Shown: positions 1 through 11,747 of the stretch, piece by piece | Layout of the letters: the number at the start of each line of letters is the position of its first letter | Numbering within the stretch: the first letter of the stretch is position 1 | Assembly (NCBI GenBank): GCA_028386065.3 | Contig: JAKUCV010007482.1 | Span: 435,466-499,465 of the forward strand | DNA length: 64,000 bases | Reading direction: 5' to 3' | From: Turnera subulata | Lineage: Eukaryota > Streptophyta > Magnoliopsida > Malpighiales > Passifloraceae | Position numbers and translations under genes: made by a program | Notes under the pieces: generated by a model | The model's input: only the letters and a program-made list of their open reading frames with translations | Databases searched by the model: none | Told to the model about the DNA's origin: nothing

Positions 1-2461
1 ATTGGCTCTCTGTTTTTGATGTGGGTTGTGGTTGGCGACGGGTTGTGGTCGGGGTCGTTGTTGTTGGGTTCGGTGTGGTGGTCGGGTGTGTGTGGTGTCG
101 ATGTTGGTGTTCGTGTGTGACGCCGGCAGCAAGCGAGTTGGTGCTGTTGAACGGGTTCAAATAATCCGGTTTGGGCAATATTTCTCTCGGGTAAGGATTC
201 ATACACTCAACTCTATCTCGATTCGTTCCTGTGTCTGTGTTAATTGTTGGATTGTGAGATGTGGGTGTCGGCAGTGAGCTGTTCTTGCGGCGGTAGCGAG
301 GTTTGTGCTCGGGTCAGGGTGTAGTTCCGGGCAGGAGAGCCGTTGCAGAAACCGGTGCTGCTAGTTAGATCCGAGGCTTCGGCAGTAGGATCTGGATTTT
401 GGACTGTGTTTGATTCCGGTAAGATTCCGGCCCTCCTTTCTGTTTCGGATTTTTCTTTGGAATATGGATTTGTTGAGATGTTTGGTTCGGGTATTTGTTG
501 GTTGTTTGATGGTGGCAGAATTGACGTGTTGGTTTGGAGGCTGTTGGTGAAGTTCCGGCGAGGTTCACCGGAATCCGGCGAGGGCTCAGGAATATTCCGG
601 CGAAGGCTCGGGTCTTGATTCCGTCATTTAACGGTATATTTGATGTATGATTTGTATTCATTCATGGCATGTACTATAATTCGGAATGGGGTTATGTAAT
701 TAATCGTGATTAGTGGAAACCGAGAGTGTGAGTAGTTTGTGGCCAGTAATTACCGACACGGGTAGAACCTTAGGCCGTGAATCTTTGGACATCGAATTGA
801 CCTTGGACTTAAGAAACGGGCTTTAAGCCCAATCCTATGCTTGGCTTAATAAGGACTTAAGGAAGTGGGCTTTATGCTCGAAAATTGTAATTGGGCTTAG
901 ATTGGACTTTAGGCCGGGAATTCATAAACGACATAATGAGTGGGCCATAAGCCTGGGAATTACTTATTGGACTTAGTTGGGCGTAAGCCGGTGAACCTTA
1001 GGTCCCGATACTCGGAGTTTTGGAGAGAGGACTTTAAGTCGGGCTTAGACCCGGGAATTACATAGTGGGCTAACTAGGGACGGGTTTAACTCAGTTGAGC
1101 ATTATAGTTACATGCATACATGTTGTTATTGTCATTGTTTGTAATTTATTGTGTGTGCCGGTATTCAGGCACGGGTAACACCTCGGGAGCTGGAGGATCT
1201 GTTTTGGGAAAGGCTCCACAGGACAATCGTCGTTGAGGTGACTTTATATGTCTTTTTATGTTTGTATGCATGAGCTCGTTGGATAGGTTTGTTTGAGTTG
1301 CATGCTTGTTTGCTAACATGCTGCGATCCGTATTGTGTGCCTGAGTGTACTGTTTTGCTTATGAGCTGGATATTTGGATTGTTATGGTTTATAACATGTG
1401 ATTTGATTCTGGGTGTTACGTGTGATGTATTGTGGGTCGGAGACCCGGTATCTGATTGAGATGTTTTATCACACAACCCTGCTAGATCACAACTAATGGC
1501 ACACATAAATTCATAATCTGTGGATAAGGATAATGTACAGTAGAAGTTAGGCTACTGTGTGCTGATGACCGGTTGTTTCGAGCGGGAAGTGATACCCCTC
1601 GGGTTTGCATGCGGGTTAGCATGTGGTATGCGGATTTGCATATGGTTCTGTGATGACCGGTTTCTACCTCCCTCCTTCTACCTCCCCCTTTCTACCTCCC
1701 TCTTTCTCTCTGTCTCTCTCTCTATGGTTATGTTGGGCTTCGTGCCTGGTTGTATTTGGGCTTATGCCTGGTTGTCTCATGAGACGGGACCGAGCTCGAC
1801 GCACACAGTAGGGGGCCCTGAATAATAAATCATATTAAGAAAACTTAACACACAACAGATGGAGAAAAATTGAACTGTTTGCTTGATTGTGTTGGCATGT
1901 TAGTACTGATTGTTGTGTGTTGCTTACTTGTCTTGTTACTCTTCTTTCCTTTCGGACTTGATCTGCACACTCTCATAATTAGATATATATTTCTCACTGA
2001 GTAGGCGACTCACATAATCGCCAACGTTGTTTTTTCAGACTTTAGATAGCGTGCAGTCACTTACCATCCTTCCAGGGTACGGACGTGGTTATCTCAGCAG
2101 GTAGCTGTGCTTGATCTCCCGGTTGGATCCATAGAGTCGGCATGCATGTTGTTTTATTTCTCTTATTTTTACTCCGTTTGATTCTTCCGCTGCATTGGAG
2201 TTTTTATTGAGATGTCACTATTGATTTTGGATTATTTTATCGACGGATTGCCGGGATTTACTATTGATGATGTATCGGTAGGATGCCGGGTTTGATTTGA
2301 GGCTTGCTAAGCCGGTTTGACTATGTTTGTTGTGACATCTCTTTTTATTAAGTATTTTGGATATTGTTGATATTGGATTTCGTGTCTCGGGTTTCAGGGG
2401 TATTTTGGTAATTTCCTTTATTTAAGTATTTTATTTGTAAAATTGGGACACGGGTGTTTCA
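1..2461 (+). repeat. E1 5' LTR (left-truncated by window)
   Basis: Position 1 corresponds to 8219 in the 3' LTR and the match runs to the shared terminal GTGTTTCA at 2461. It holds a TC-rich microsatellite (about 1665-1725), many GGGCTT/AGGCCC motifs (815-1065), and an exon-like segment 1169-1237 preceded by TATTCAG and followed by GTGACT. Confidence 0.95.
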
Positions 2462-2464
2462 GCT

Positions 2465-2476
2465 TGGTAGCGGAGC
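2465..2476 (+). other. E1 primer-binding site (initiator tRNA-Met type)
   Basis: TGGTAGCGGAGC begins 3 bp after the LTR end. It differs at two positions from the usual plant iMet primer-binding site TGGTATCAGAGC. Confidence 0.85.
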
Positions 2477-2608
2477 AGGCTTTAGATCCTTGGTTTTTAA
2501 AAAAGTGTCTTAAACTTTGTTTTCAAAGTGTTTTCTGTGCTTAAGCCTGTTTCCGGATTTATGACTTAAAAAGTGTTTTGACTCATTTGCATTCATATAG
2601 GCGTCGAT

Positions 2609-3730
2609 ATGGATCACGAGGGGCAGCACAATGCTGAGGATGACGCCGCTACTCATGTCTCCGACAATGTGTCGGTGATGCAGGTTCCCGTTGGTCAGGG
2701 GAATAATAATGCAGCAGAGAATAATGCTGCAGGGGGTGGAGGACAGAAAGCTGTGCCACCTGTGGTGAACCCAGCGTTCCAGCAGTATCAGGCTTTTTTG
2801 CAGTGGCAGCAGTTTCAGCAGCAGCAGCAGGGTGCCCAGCCGGTAGCACCTACTGCAGCAGGTGGTATGGAGAGTGGATACAAACATATGGATAAGTCTG
2901 CTGTGAAGGAATTCTCTGGTGAAGAGGGCAAAGTCAAGGAGTTTGATGATTGGTTTCGCCAGGTGGAGAATGTTCTGGAGAAGTTCACCTGTGCACCTGA
3001 GCAGAGGGCTCGATTAGCTGCACACAAGTTCACAGGGTATGCATTGTCATGGTGGCAGGATCTTTTGGCCAATCTACCGAAGCCTGTGGAGATGCCATGG
3101 GAGGATTTCAAGGAGAGATTCTACAAGGAGTTTCTTACTGTTGGTTTTCTGGAGGAGCAGAAGAAGCAGTTTCTTGAGGCAAAGCAGGGACTAGATGAGA
3201 CTGTATCAGCTTTCAGGATCCGGTATAGCATCCTCCTCTCTCATACTAGGGAGTTTATGCCCGATGAGTTGACCAAGTGTAGGTGGTTTGTTAACGGCTT
3301 ACGTACTGAGATAGCGATGGCTGTGGCTGGTGGAGGGCACAAGACTTGGGAGGCAGTTTGTGCCGCTGCTTTTGATGCTGAGAGAGTCCAATTGATCGGG
3401 AAGGAGGCTCGGGCAGCCGAGTAGAGGAAGCAGTCATCTGTTTCGGGACAGAAGAGGCAGTATTCTAATGCCGGAGGTGCAGATTATTCGGTTGGACAGG
3501 GTTCTTCTTATCAGGGTTCGAAGAAGTTCCGAGGGCAGAGTTTTCAGGATGGACCGGGCAGATCCTCGGGGGGACGATCCTATCAGTCTGCTTCTCGGGG
3601 ACGGGGTACCTCGGCACGGTTCTCGGGTATATGCTGGTATTGCAATACGCCGGGACACCAGAAGTCTACTTGCTACAAGTGGATGAGGGATAATGGTGGC
3701 AGTGGTTCTCAGTATACAGTGCAGAGTTCC
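2609..3730 (+). pseudogene. gag: E1 gag (broken)
   Basis: The frame opens at ATG 2609, directly after an apparent CATATAG splice acceptor at 2594-2600. A Q-rich N-terminal part (QQYQAFLQWQQFQQQQQ, about residues 56-72) is followed by a retrotransposon gag (capsid) domain with WWQDLL and FYKEF motifs. An in-frame TAG at 3422-3424 stops it at 271 residues. The same frame then continues through an RG-rich linker to a CCHC zinc knuckle (CX2CX4HX4C, 3632-3673). The premature stop therefore removes the nucleic-acid-binding knuckle from the product. Gag would form the cytoplasmic virus-like particle that packages element RNA. Confidence 0.9.
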
Positions 3731-4327
3731 GTGGGTAGTGGTGTTGTTTCTTCTGGTCCGAACAGGGGTGGCGGACAACAGGGTCGAGGTCGTGGAGGTT
3801 CTGGAGCTCCGAACCACGGGGGTGCGACTCAGTCTGCTGCAGCTCCTAGGGTTTATGCCATCACCCGAGAGGAGGCTGCTGATGCTCCAGATGTTATAGC
3901 AGGTATCTTTATGGTTTTTGGTCAGTTTGCACATGCTTTAATTGATCCAGGTTCAAAACATTCTTTTGTATCACGTGCATTCATGACTACTCATAACATA
4001 GAGGATGATAACCTTAGTAGACCCCTAAGAGTCCGTTTACCCACTGGAGATATAGTAGTTGTTGATCGAGTTTGTAGAAATGTGTCGATAGAGTATGATA
4101 GTGAGGGTTTTCCTTCTGATCTTGTTGTCATGGATTTGGGAGAGTTTGATGTTATCTTAGGCATGGACTGGTTGTCCAGGCACCAAGCAGTAGTTGATTG
4201 TCGGGCCAGGGAAGTGTCCTTATCTTCTTTGTTGGGGCGTAGATTGGTGTTTGTTGGAGAACGAAGAGTTCTATCGGCGTGCTGTATCTCGGCCATCGGC
4301 TTTCAGGATGATCCGAGAGGGTTGTGA
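3731..4327 (+). pseudogene. E1 aspartic protease (broken by frameshift)
   Basis: This is in frame with gag. It carries the retropepsin signature as IDPGSKHSFVS, with DPG at the active-site triplet, and the C-terminal half motif VILGMDWL. The frame is lost near 4298-4302, where the downstream AFRMIREG sequence is one frame over, so this frame ends at a TGA at 4325-4327. The protease would normally mature the Gag-Pol polyprotein. Confidence 0.85.
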
Positions 4328-5745
4328 TGCCTTCCTTGCTCATGTGGTCGATTCTTCGGTACCAGTACCTGGAGTGGAGGATATTCCTATTGTTCGGGAG
4401 TTTCCCGATGTTTTTCCTGATGATTTACCTGGTTTGCCTCCGGAGCGGGAGGTGGAGTATACAGTTGACCTGGTACCGGGAGTTGCACCTATTTCTATAC
4501 CGCCCTACAGAATGGCTCTGGCAAAACTTCAGGAGTTGAAGAAGCAACTGGAGGAGTTGTTAGATAAGGGTTTCATTAGACCGAGCATCTCACCCTAGGG
4601 TGCCCTGGTCTTGTTTGTGAAGAAGAAGGATGGCAGTATGCGGATGTGTGTGGATTATAGGCAGTTGAACAAGGTGACTGTGAAGAACAAGTATCCTTTG
4701 CCTAGGATCGATGACTTGTTCGATCAGTTGCAGGGTGCGTCCGTGTTCTCGAAGATTGACTTGCGTTCTGGTTACCATCAGGTTCGGATTGCAGAGCAAG
4801 ACATACCGAAGACTGCATTCCGCACTCGGTATGGTCATTATGAGTTTGTGGTTGTTCCTTTTGGTCTGACTAATGCACCGGCAGTGTTCATATGTATGAT
4901 GCAGCAGGTCTTCCATGATTTTCTGGACCGGTTTGTGGTAGTGTTCATTGATGACATCTTGGTCTACTCGAGTAGTAAGGCTGAACATGAGGACCACTTG
5001 AGACAGGTTTTGCAGAGGTTGAGAGAAGAACAACTCTATGCCAAGCTCAGCAAGTGTGAGTTTTGGTTGGATGAGGTCGCATTTCTTGGGCATATTGTGT
5101 CCGGTGAGGGCATTAAGGTGGATCCGGCCAAGATTAAAGCAGTCATGGATTGGGAGCCACCGAAGAGTGTATCTGAGATACGGAGTTTCCTTGGACTTGC
5201 TGGTTACTACCGGAGGTTCATTGAAGGTTTTTCCCTAATAGCAGGTCCCATGACTAAGCTGTTGAGGAAAGACTATGCCTTTGTTTGGGATGACGGTTGT
5301 CAGAAGAGTTTTGAGGAGTTGAAGAGTCGGTTGACTTCTGCACCGGTTTTGACTGTTCCGAGACCCGGAGTGGAGTACACGGTGTTCAGTGATGCTTCTG
5401 GTCTGGGCTTGGGATGTGTGTTGATGCAGGAGGGTCGGGTGATTGCATATGCTTCCAGGCAGTTGAGAACTCATGAGAAGAACTATCCGACCCATGATCT
5501 GGAGTTAGCTGCTGTGATCTTTGCTTTGAAGATCTGGAGACACCATCTGTACGGCGAGAAGTGTCGGATTTTCACGAACCATAAAAGTTTGAAGTACATC
5601 ATGACCCAAAGGGAGCTTAATATGAGGCAGAGACGTTGGATTGAGCTTCTGAAGGATTATGATTGTACTATCGAGTACCATCCGGGCAAGGCCAATGTTG
5701 TTGCAGATGCATTGAGCCGGAAGAGAGTGGTTACTGCAGATGAGG
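4300..5745 (+). pseudogene. pol: E1 reverse transcriptase and RNase H (broken)
   Basis: The frame runs from about 4300 and is interrupted by TAG at 4596-4598, in the SPW-GAP motif just before the RT palm. It then stays open to 6959. RT motifs are visible: [41 protein letters not shown] and the catalytic FIDDILVYS (FIDD at 4944-4955). RNase H follows with [21 protein letters not shown] and [10 protein letters not shown]. The third acidic residue, normally D in FTDHKSLK, is N here (codon AAC at 5577-5579). RT and RNase H would copy element RNA into DNA within the particle. Confidence 0.93.
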
Positions 5746-5979
5746 ACTCTGTTTCTTATGCTTTGCCTTCCTTGGTGGAGCTGAGGTCGTTGGATGCACA
5801 GTTAGAGGTGGATGTTACTGGGGCGTTGCTTGCTAGTTTGAGCATCCGGCCGACCTTGAGGGATAAGATAATGGAGTTGCAGTATGGAGATCCTCATTTA
5901 GCAGAGTTGCGGGATAAAGCTCTCGGTGGAGAGAGTTCTAGTTTCTATGTCCTGGAGGATGATGCTCTAATGACCGGTG

Positions 5980-7280
5980 ATCGGTTGTGTGTTCCGGATG
6001 TTGATGACTTGAGGAGATGGATTATGGATGAAGCGCATAATGCGCCGTATGCTATGCATCCGGGTAGCACCAAAATGTACCAGAACTTGAAGAGTCATTA
6101 TTGGTGGCCCGGGATGAAGAAGGATGTTGCGGAGTTTGTGGCTCGTTGCATGACTTGTCAGCAGGTGAAAGCCGAGCATCAGGCTCCTGCCGGCAAGTTG
6201 AGATCTTTGACTATTCCGCAGTGGAAGTGGGAGCATATCACTATGGACTTTGTTATCGGGTTACCGAGGACCCGTGGTCGACATGATGCCATCTGGGTCA
6301 TTGTTGACAGGTTGACCAAGTCAGCTCATTTTCTACCGATTCAGCAGACAGAAACAATGGATAAGCTAGCGAGGTTGTATGTTTCGGGTATTGTCCGTCT
6401 ACATGGAGTTCCACTATCCATTGTGTCGGACAGGGATCCGAGGTTTACTTCCCACTTCTGGAAGAGTTTGCAGACAGCTTTGGGTACTAAGCTGAATTTC
6501 AGTACTGCATTCCATCCGCAGACCGATGGGCAATCAGAGAGAACCATACAGACGCTGGAGGATATGCTTAGAGCCTGTGTGCTCAATTTTAGTGGTTCTT
6601 GGGATGAGACATTACCGTTGGTTGAGTTTGCCTATAACAACGGGTATCACTCCAGTATCGGTATGGCACCATATGAGGCATTGTATGGGCGGAAGTGCCG
6701 TAGTCCGATCTGTTGGGATGAGGAAGGTCTGAGGCAGGTGATTGGTCCGGACCTAGTCCAGGAGACTGTTGATCAGATCGAGGTGGTTAAGCAGTGCATG
6801 AGAGCTGCTCAGGATCAGCAAAAGAGTTTTGCCGATAAGCATCGTCGGGAGATGGAGTACAATGTAGGTGACAGAGTCTTCCTCCGTGTTGCTCCCTGGA
6901 GAGGTGTTATCCAGTTTGGGAGGAAGGGCAAGTTGAGCCCTCGTTATATTGGTCCTTATTAGATCATTGAGCGGATTGGTCCGCTGGCTTACAGGTTGGC
7001 TTTACCGGAGGAGCTGTCGCGCATACATGATGTATTCCATGTTTCGATGCTGAGGCGTTATCGGTCTGATCCTAGTCATGTTGTATCCCCGACAGAGGTG
7101 GAGGTTTCTGAGGATTTGACTTATGTTGAGGAGCTGGTTGAGATTCTTGCTCGGGAGAAGCGACAGTTGAAGAATCGAGTTATTCCGATGGTTCGGGTTA
7201 GGTGGAGCCGTCATTCTCCGAATGAGGCTACTTGGGAGGTTGAGTCCCACATGCGGGAACAGTATCCCCATTTGTTTTGA
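5980..7280 (+). pseudogene. pol: E1 integrase with C-terminal chromodomain (broken)
   Basis: An HHCC zinc finger (about 6030-6165, CMTCQQVK) precedes the catalytic core. The core has the D, D and E residues in [17 protein letters not shown] and [23 protein letters not shown]-terminal motif follows and is cut by TAG at 6960-6962. The same frame then continues with HDVFHVSMLRRY and a chromodomain (about 7125-7275, with the two conserved tryptophans in VRWSRHS and ATWEVE), ending at TGA 7278-7280. Chromodomains of this family are thought to steer integration to heterochromatin. With the stop in place the chromodomain would be lost. Confidence 0.93.
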
Positions 7281-7300
7281 TGTTTCATGACTTGTAATTT

Positions 7301-7332
7301 CGAGGACGAAATTTCCTTAAGTGGGGTAGAAC
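7301..7332 (+). other. E1 polypurine tract and pre-LTR block
   Basis: GAGGACGAAATT followed by AAGTGGGGTAGAAC directly precedes the LTR. A GACGAAATT block just before the tract recurs in E2 (11858) and E5 (about 36992). It would prime plus-strand DNA synthesis. Confidence 0.75.
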
Positions 7333-10300
7333 TGTAACGCCCCGAATTTTCAAAATTTGATTTTTCGGAATTTTCGAAATTTTTATTCAAATTTTACCCT
7401 TGAGGAAATTTTCGGGTTTTTGTCGAGGAAATTAATTTCTATGCCTTGGAAATGTCAATTTTAAGTTGGTGTCGTTCATGGTTCGGGTTCCGTTGGAAAC
7501 GGATCCGAGAACGGGGTGAAACGCAAAGATTCACGGAGGGTACTATGAAACTATGTCGTTTTGGAATTTTGAAAAAAAAAAAAACCAAAACGGGTCAACA
7601 GGGCGGGTTGACCGTGCCCAGCCGAACGACGCGTCGTTCGGGCTGGCGGGTCAAACCCTAAAACCCCTTCCCCTCTTTCTTTTCTTTTCTCTTTTCTTTT
7701 TTTTTCTCCTTCTCTTCTTCCTCTCTTCTCTCCCGCCGCCTACCCCTTCCCTTCTCTTCTTCCTCCTTCGTTCTTCTCTTCCCTTCTCCCTCTCGTTTTT
7801 TTCCTCTCTTCTTCTTCCCTCCTCTCTTCTTTCCCTCTCTTCCTTCTCTCCCTCTCTCCCGCATCTCCCTTCCTTTCAAATCGCCGCCGCCACCATCGCA
7901 GGTTGCAGAGGAGGGCGAGGCGAGGGCGGTCTTGTGCGAGCTCGACGAGGGCACCTGCATGTGGAGTCCTCGTCTTCTTTGTGAGACGCGCTGGTGGTTG
8001 TGTCTCCGAGCGGTGCCGTGGTGAGCCGAGGCCAGACCGGTGCCGGCAGCGAGGGGTTGATTCCGGTAAGCACCTACAGTCGCCTTCCCCTCAATTATTC
8101 CGTTTTGTTTGTCTTTGGTGGTGGTGACGAGTTGGGGTGGTTTAGATGGTTGATTTTCCCTTGTTCCCCTTCCTCTTTTTGTTTTCTTTCTCTTCGTCCT
8201 GCGATGACTGTCGCGCTAATTGGCTCTCTGTTTTTGATGTGGGTTGTGGTTGGCGACGGGTTGTGGTCGGGGTCGTTGTTGTTGCGTTCGGTGTGGTGGT
8301 CGGGTGTGTGTGGTGTCGATGTTGGTGTTCGTGTGTGACGCCGGCAGGAAGCGAGTTGGTGCTGTTGAACGGGTTCAAGTAATCCGGTTTGGGCAATATT
8401 TCTCTCGGGTAAGGATTCATACACTCAACTCTATCTTGATTCGTTCCTGTGTCTGTGTTAATTGTTGGATTGTGAGATGTGGGTGTCGGCAGTGCTGTTC
8501 TTGCGGCGGTAGCGAGGTTTGTGCTCGAGTCGGGGTGTAGTTCCGGGCAGGAGAGCCGTTGCAGAAACCGGTGCTGCTCCTTAGATCCGAGGCTTCGGCA
8601 GTAGGATCTGGATTTTGGACTGTGTTTGATTCCGGTAAGATTCCAGCCCTCCTTTCTGTTTCGGATTTTTCTTTGGAATATGGATTTGTTGAGAAGTTTG
8701 GTTCGGGTATTTGTTGGTTGTTTGATGGTGGCAGAATTGACGTGTTGGTTTGGAGGCTGTTGGTGAAGTTCCGGCGAGGTTCATTGGAATCCGGCGAGGG
8801 CTCGGGAATATTCCAGCGAAGGGTCGGGTCTTGATTCCGTCATTTAACTGTATATTTGATGTATGATTTGTATTCATTCATGGCATGTACTATAATTCGG
8901 AATTGGGTTATGTAATTAATCGTGATTAGTGGAAACCGAGAGTGTGAGTAGTTTGTGGCCGGTAATTACCGACACGGGTAGAACCTTAGGCCAGGAATCT
9001 TTGGACATCGAATTGACCTTGGACTTAAGAAACGGGCTTTAAGCCCAATCCTATGCTTGGCTTAATAAGGACTTAAGGAAGTGGGCTTTAGGCCCGGAAA
9101 TTGTAATTGGGCTTAGATTGGACTTTAGGCCGGGAATTCATAAACGACATAATGAGTGGGCCATAGGCCCGGGAATTACTTATTGGACTTAGTTGGGCGT
9201 AAGCCGGTGAACCTTAGGTCCCGATACTCGGAGTTTTGGAGAGAGGACTTTAAGTCGGGCTTAGACCCGGGAATTACATAGTGGGCTAACTAGGGACGGG
9301 TTTAACTCAGTTGAGCATTATAGTTACATACATACATGTTGTTATTGTCATTGTTTGTAATTTATTGTGTGTGCCGGTATTCAGGCACGGGTAACACCTC
9401 GGGAGCTGGAGGATCTGTTTTGGGAAAGGCTCCACAGGACAATCGTCGTTGAGGTGACTTTATATGTCTTTTTATGTTTGTATGCATGAGCTCGTTGGAT
9501 AGGTTTGTTTGAGTTGCATGCTTGTTTGCTAACATGCTGCGATCCGTATTGTGTGCCTGAGTGTACTGTTTTGCTTATGAGCTGGATATTTGGATTGTTA
9601 TGGTTTATAACATGTGATGTGATTCTGGGTGTTACGTGTGATGTATTGTGGGTCGGAGACCCGGTATCTGATTGAGATGTTTTATCACACAACCCTGCTA
9701 GATCACAACTAATGGCACACATAAATTCATAATCTGTGGATAAGGATAATGTACAGTAGAAGTTAGGCTACTGTGTGCTGATGACCGGTTGTTTCGAGCG
9801 GGAAGTGATACCCCTTGGGTTTGCATGCGGGTTAGCATGTGGTATGCGGATTTGCATATGGTTCTGTGATGACCGGTTTCTACCTCCCTCCTTCTACCTC
9901 CCCCTTTCTACCTCCCTCTTTCTCTCTGTCTCTCTCTCTATGGTTATGTTGGGCTTCGTGCCTGGTTGTATTTGGGCTTATGCCTGGTTGTCTCATGAGA
10001 CGGGACCGAGCTCGACGCACACAGTAGGGGGCCCTGAATAATAAATCATATTAAGAAAACTTAACACACAACAGATGGAGAAAAATTGAACTGTTTGCTT
10101 GATTGTGTTGGCATGTTAGTACTGATTGTTGTGTGTTGCTTACTTGTCTTGTTACTCTTCTTTCCTTTCGGACTTGATCTGCACACTCTCATAATTAGAT
10201 ATATATTGCTCACTGAGTAGGCGACTCACATAATCGCCAACGTTGTTTTTTCAGACTTTAGATAGCGTGCAGTCACTTACCATCCTTCCAGGGTACGGAC

Positions 10301-10677
10301 GTGGTTATCTCAGCAGGTAGCTGTGCTTGATCTCCCGGTTGGATCCATAGAGTCGGCATGCATGTTGTTTTATTTCTCTTATTTTTACTCCGTTTGATTC
10401 TTCCGCTGCATTGGAGTTTTTATTGAGATGTCACTATTGATTTTGGATTATTTTATCGGCGGATTGCCGGGATTTACTATTGATGATGTATCGGCAGGAT
10501 GCCGGGTTTGATTTGAGGCTTGCTAAGCCGGTTTGACTATGTTTGTTGTGACATCTCTTTTTATTAAGTATTTTGGATATTGTTGATATTGGATTTCGTG
10601 TCCCGGGTTTCAGGGGTATTTTGGTAATTTCCTTTATTTAAGTATTTTATTTGTAAAATTGGGACACGGGTGTTTCA
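7333..10677 (+). repeat. E1 3' LTR, 3345 bp
   Basis: It starts TGTAACGCCCC and ends GTGTTTCA. Order: short AT-rich U3, a C/T-only stretch (about 7672-7880), a GC-rich block, an apparent splice donor (TTCCG/GTAAGC at 8065/8066), an intron-like stretch, an exon-like segment 9385-9453 (acceptor TATTCAG, donor GAG/GTGACT), then the 3' third with a GGCGA/TCGCC hairpin near 10221-10239. I see no convincing TATA box. Confidence 0.93.
7672..7880 (+). repeat. Polypyrimidine tract in E1 LTR
   Basis: About 200 bp that is almost purely C and T. Comparable one-sided purine/pyrimidine tracts occur in the E2, E3, E6 and E7 LTRs, always in the 5' half. Confidence 0.9.
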
Positions 10678-11280
10678 TTATATGTTTTTCGGGCTACAAA
10701 ACGCAAGTGTTTTTCAGCCCCTTTCCATCTCACAATTTTCTTTCGCCCTGGCTATCTTGGCGTTTCTTTTATGGTTTTTTCTATATTTTCTACATCTTTT
10801 ATCACATGCATCCATGACCGTTGTGGCTAGACTGATGGGACCATACCTCGAGTAGAGTGCATGTGTGACAAGGATACACCTGTTTGGACATCGTGGAGGG
10901 ATACGATGTCTGGAAGACATTTTTTTTGGCTTGTGGACAGGTGGATATCGTTTCTTTCGAGGGATACAGGACGTTCTCATGATCATCGCCTTGCGAGTTA
11001 ACGGATGTCTTTTTCACAAGGGAAACTGATGTTACCGTTAGCTGTGCATGTTACGTTCTCGGGATCGAGGATGTTTACGACCGATATGAGCGCTGATCAT
11101 GAAAATATGTTTTTGTTTTAACTTCTTCATGTTTTGGTTTTGTTAAACGAGTTTTGTTTTTAGCTTCTTTATGTTTGATTTTATATCCTTACTGTTGATT
11201 TTTGTTCTGCTTTGAGATGTTTTGTTTTTCTGTTTAACATGAGATTTCGTAACATAAGAGTTTTGATTTAAAAAGAAAGC

Positions 11281-11296
11281 TTATTTTATTTATTTC
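11281..11296 (-). terminator. AATAAA poly(A) signals of the antisense gene
   Basis: On the minus strand two overlapping AATAAA hexamers lie about 35-45 nt past the stop codon of the 125-residue ORF. The spacing is usual for a plant near-upstream element. Confidence 0.5.
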
Positions 11297-11326
11297 ATAA
11301 CGTTTTTACAACGGAGAAGAAGTACT

Positions 11327-11704
11327 CTAAGGAGTTACTTGCTTCTCAAGGTCTTTTACAAGCTTTTGTATGTTTTTCATGTGAGGGAAGAGTTCCGCAC
11401 ATGCCAGTTCTATCTGCATCACCGGCGAGCTGACCTTCTTCAGTGAAGCGTTCAGCTGCAATAGTGTCTGCAGTGGAGTGCTGCTTTCAGCCGTTGCCTT
11501 GCCCTTCCTATCCTCAACTTTCTTGTTGGCATGCTTCTTTCGCCGTCTTGGGGAGACCATCATATCTTCCTTCAGACTGATGGTGTCTGTCTTGAACCGC
11601 TTCTTGGGAGGTTCTTCATCGAAGCTTTTCGGGAAAGCAGTACCACCGATATAGCTGTTATCCTCGGAGTCTGAGGTGGTCCCAGTTCTTAGTGGAGAGT
11701 CCAT
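11327..11704 (-). CDS. Antisense 125-aa ORF in E2 (unknown, nuclear-type basic protein)
   Basis: I do not recognise this protein. It starts at an ATG in good context (GCCATGG) and ends at TAG 11327-11329. The N-terminal third is acidic and serine-rich (SDSEDNS). It is followed by two basic clusters resembling nuclear localisation signals (PPKKRFK, about residues 33-39, and SPRRRKKHANKK, about 51-62). The C-terminal half is heptad-like and could be a coiled coil (LLQLNASLKK, MKNIQKLVKDLEKQ). A TATA box sits about 35 nt upstream and AATAAA signals lie just downstream, so it looks like a complete transcription unit on the strand opposite to the element. Extra ORFs, some antisense, are known in several plant Ty3/gypsy lineages; their functions are mostly unknown. 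An unspliced captured host gene is the alternative. Confidence 0.6.
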   Translation of the reverse strand: MDSPLRTGTTSDSEDNSYIGGTAFPKSFDEEPPKKRFKTDTISLKEDMMVSPRRRKKHANKKVEDRKGKATAESSTPLQTLLQLNASLKKVSSPVMQIELACAELFPHMKNIQKLVKDLEKQVTP

Positions 11705-11735
11705 GGCTGAGAGTGAGTTCTCAGTTATGAGGTTC

Positions 11736-11747
11736 GGTTTATATAAG
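11736..11747 (-). promoter_or_regulatory. TATA box of the antisense gene
   Basis: On the minus strand GCTTATATAAAC lies about 33-44 nt before the ATG at 11704. Usual TATA-to-start spacing would leave a leader of only about 10 nt. Confidence 0.5.

Larger units (their letters stand above)
1..10677 (+). mobile_element. E1: Tekay-type Ty3/gypsy LTR retrotransposon
   Basis: The order is 5' LTR (its first ~886 bp lie outside the window), primer-binding site, gag, protease, RT, RNase H, integrase, chromodomain, polypurine tract and a 3345-bp 3' LTR. The integrase-then-C-terminal-chromodomain order and the gag/pol sequence type point to the Tekay (Del) chromovirus lineage. By eye the two LTRs differ by about 30 substitutions over 2.46 kb, so the insertion is young. 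The reading frame is nevertheless broken by three stop codons and one frameshift, so this copy cannot make its own proteins. It lies inside E2: the sequence resumes at 10678 with E2 internal DNA. The 5-bp target duplication cannot be tested because the left flank is missing. Confidence 0.93.

Noticed and set aside
3930..3970. Protease active site DPG taken as an inactivating mutation
   Set aside because: DPG in place of DSG/DTG also seems to occur in related chromoviruses, as far as I recall, so I did not count it as a break.
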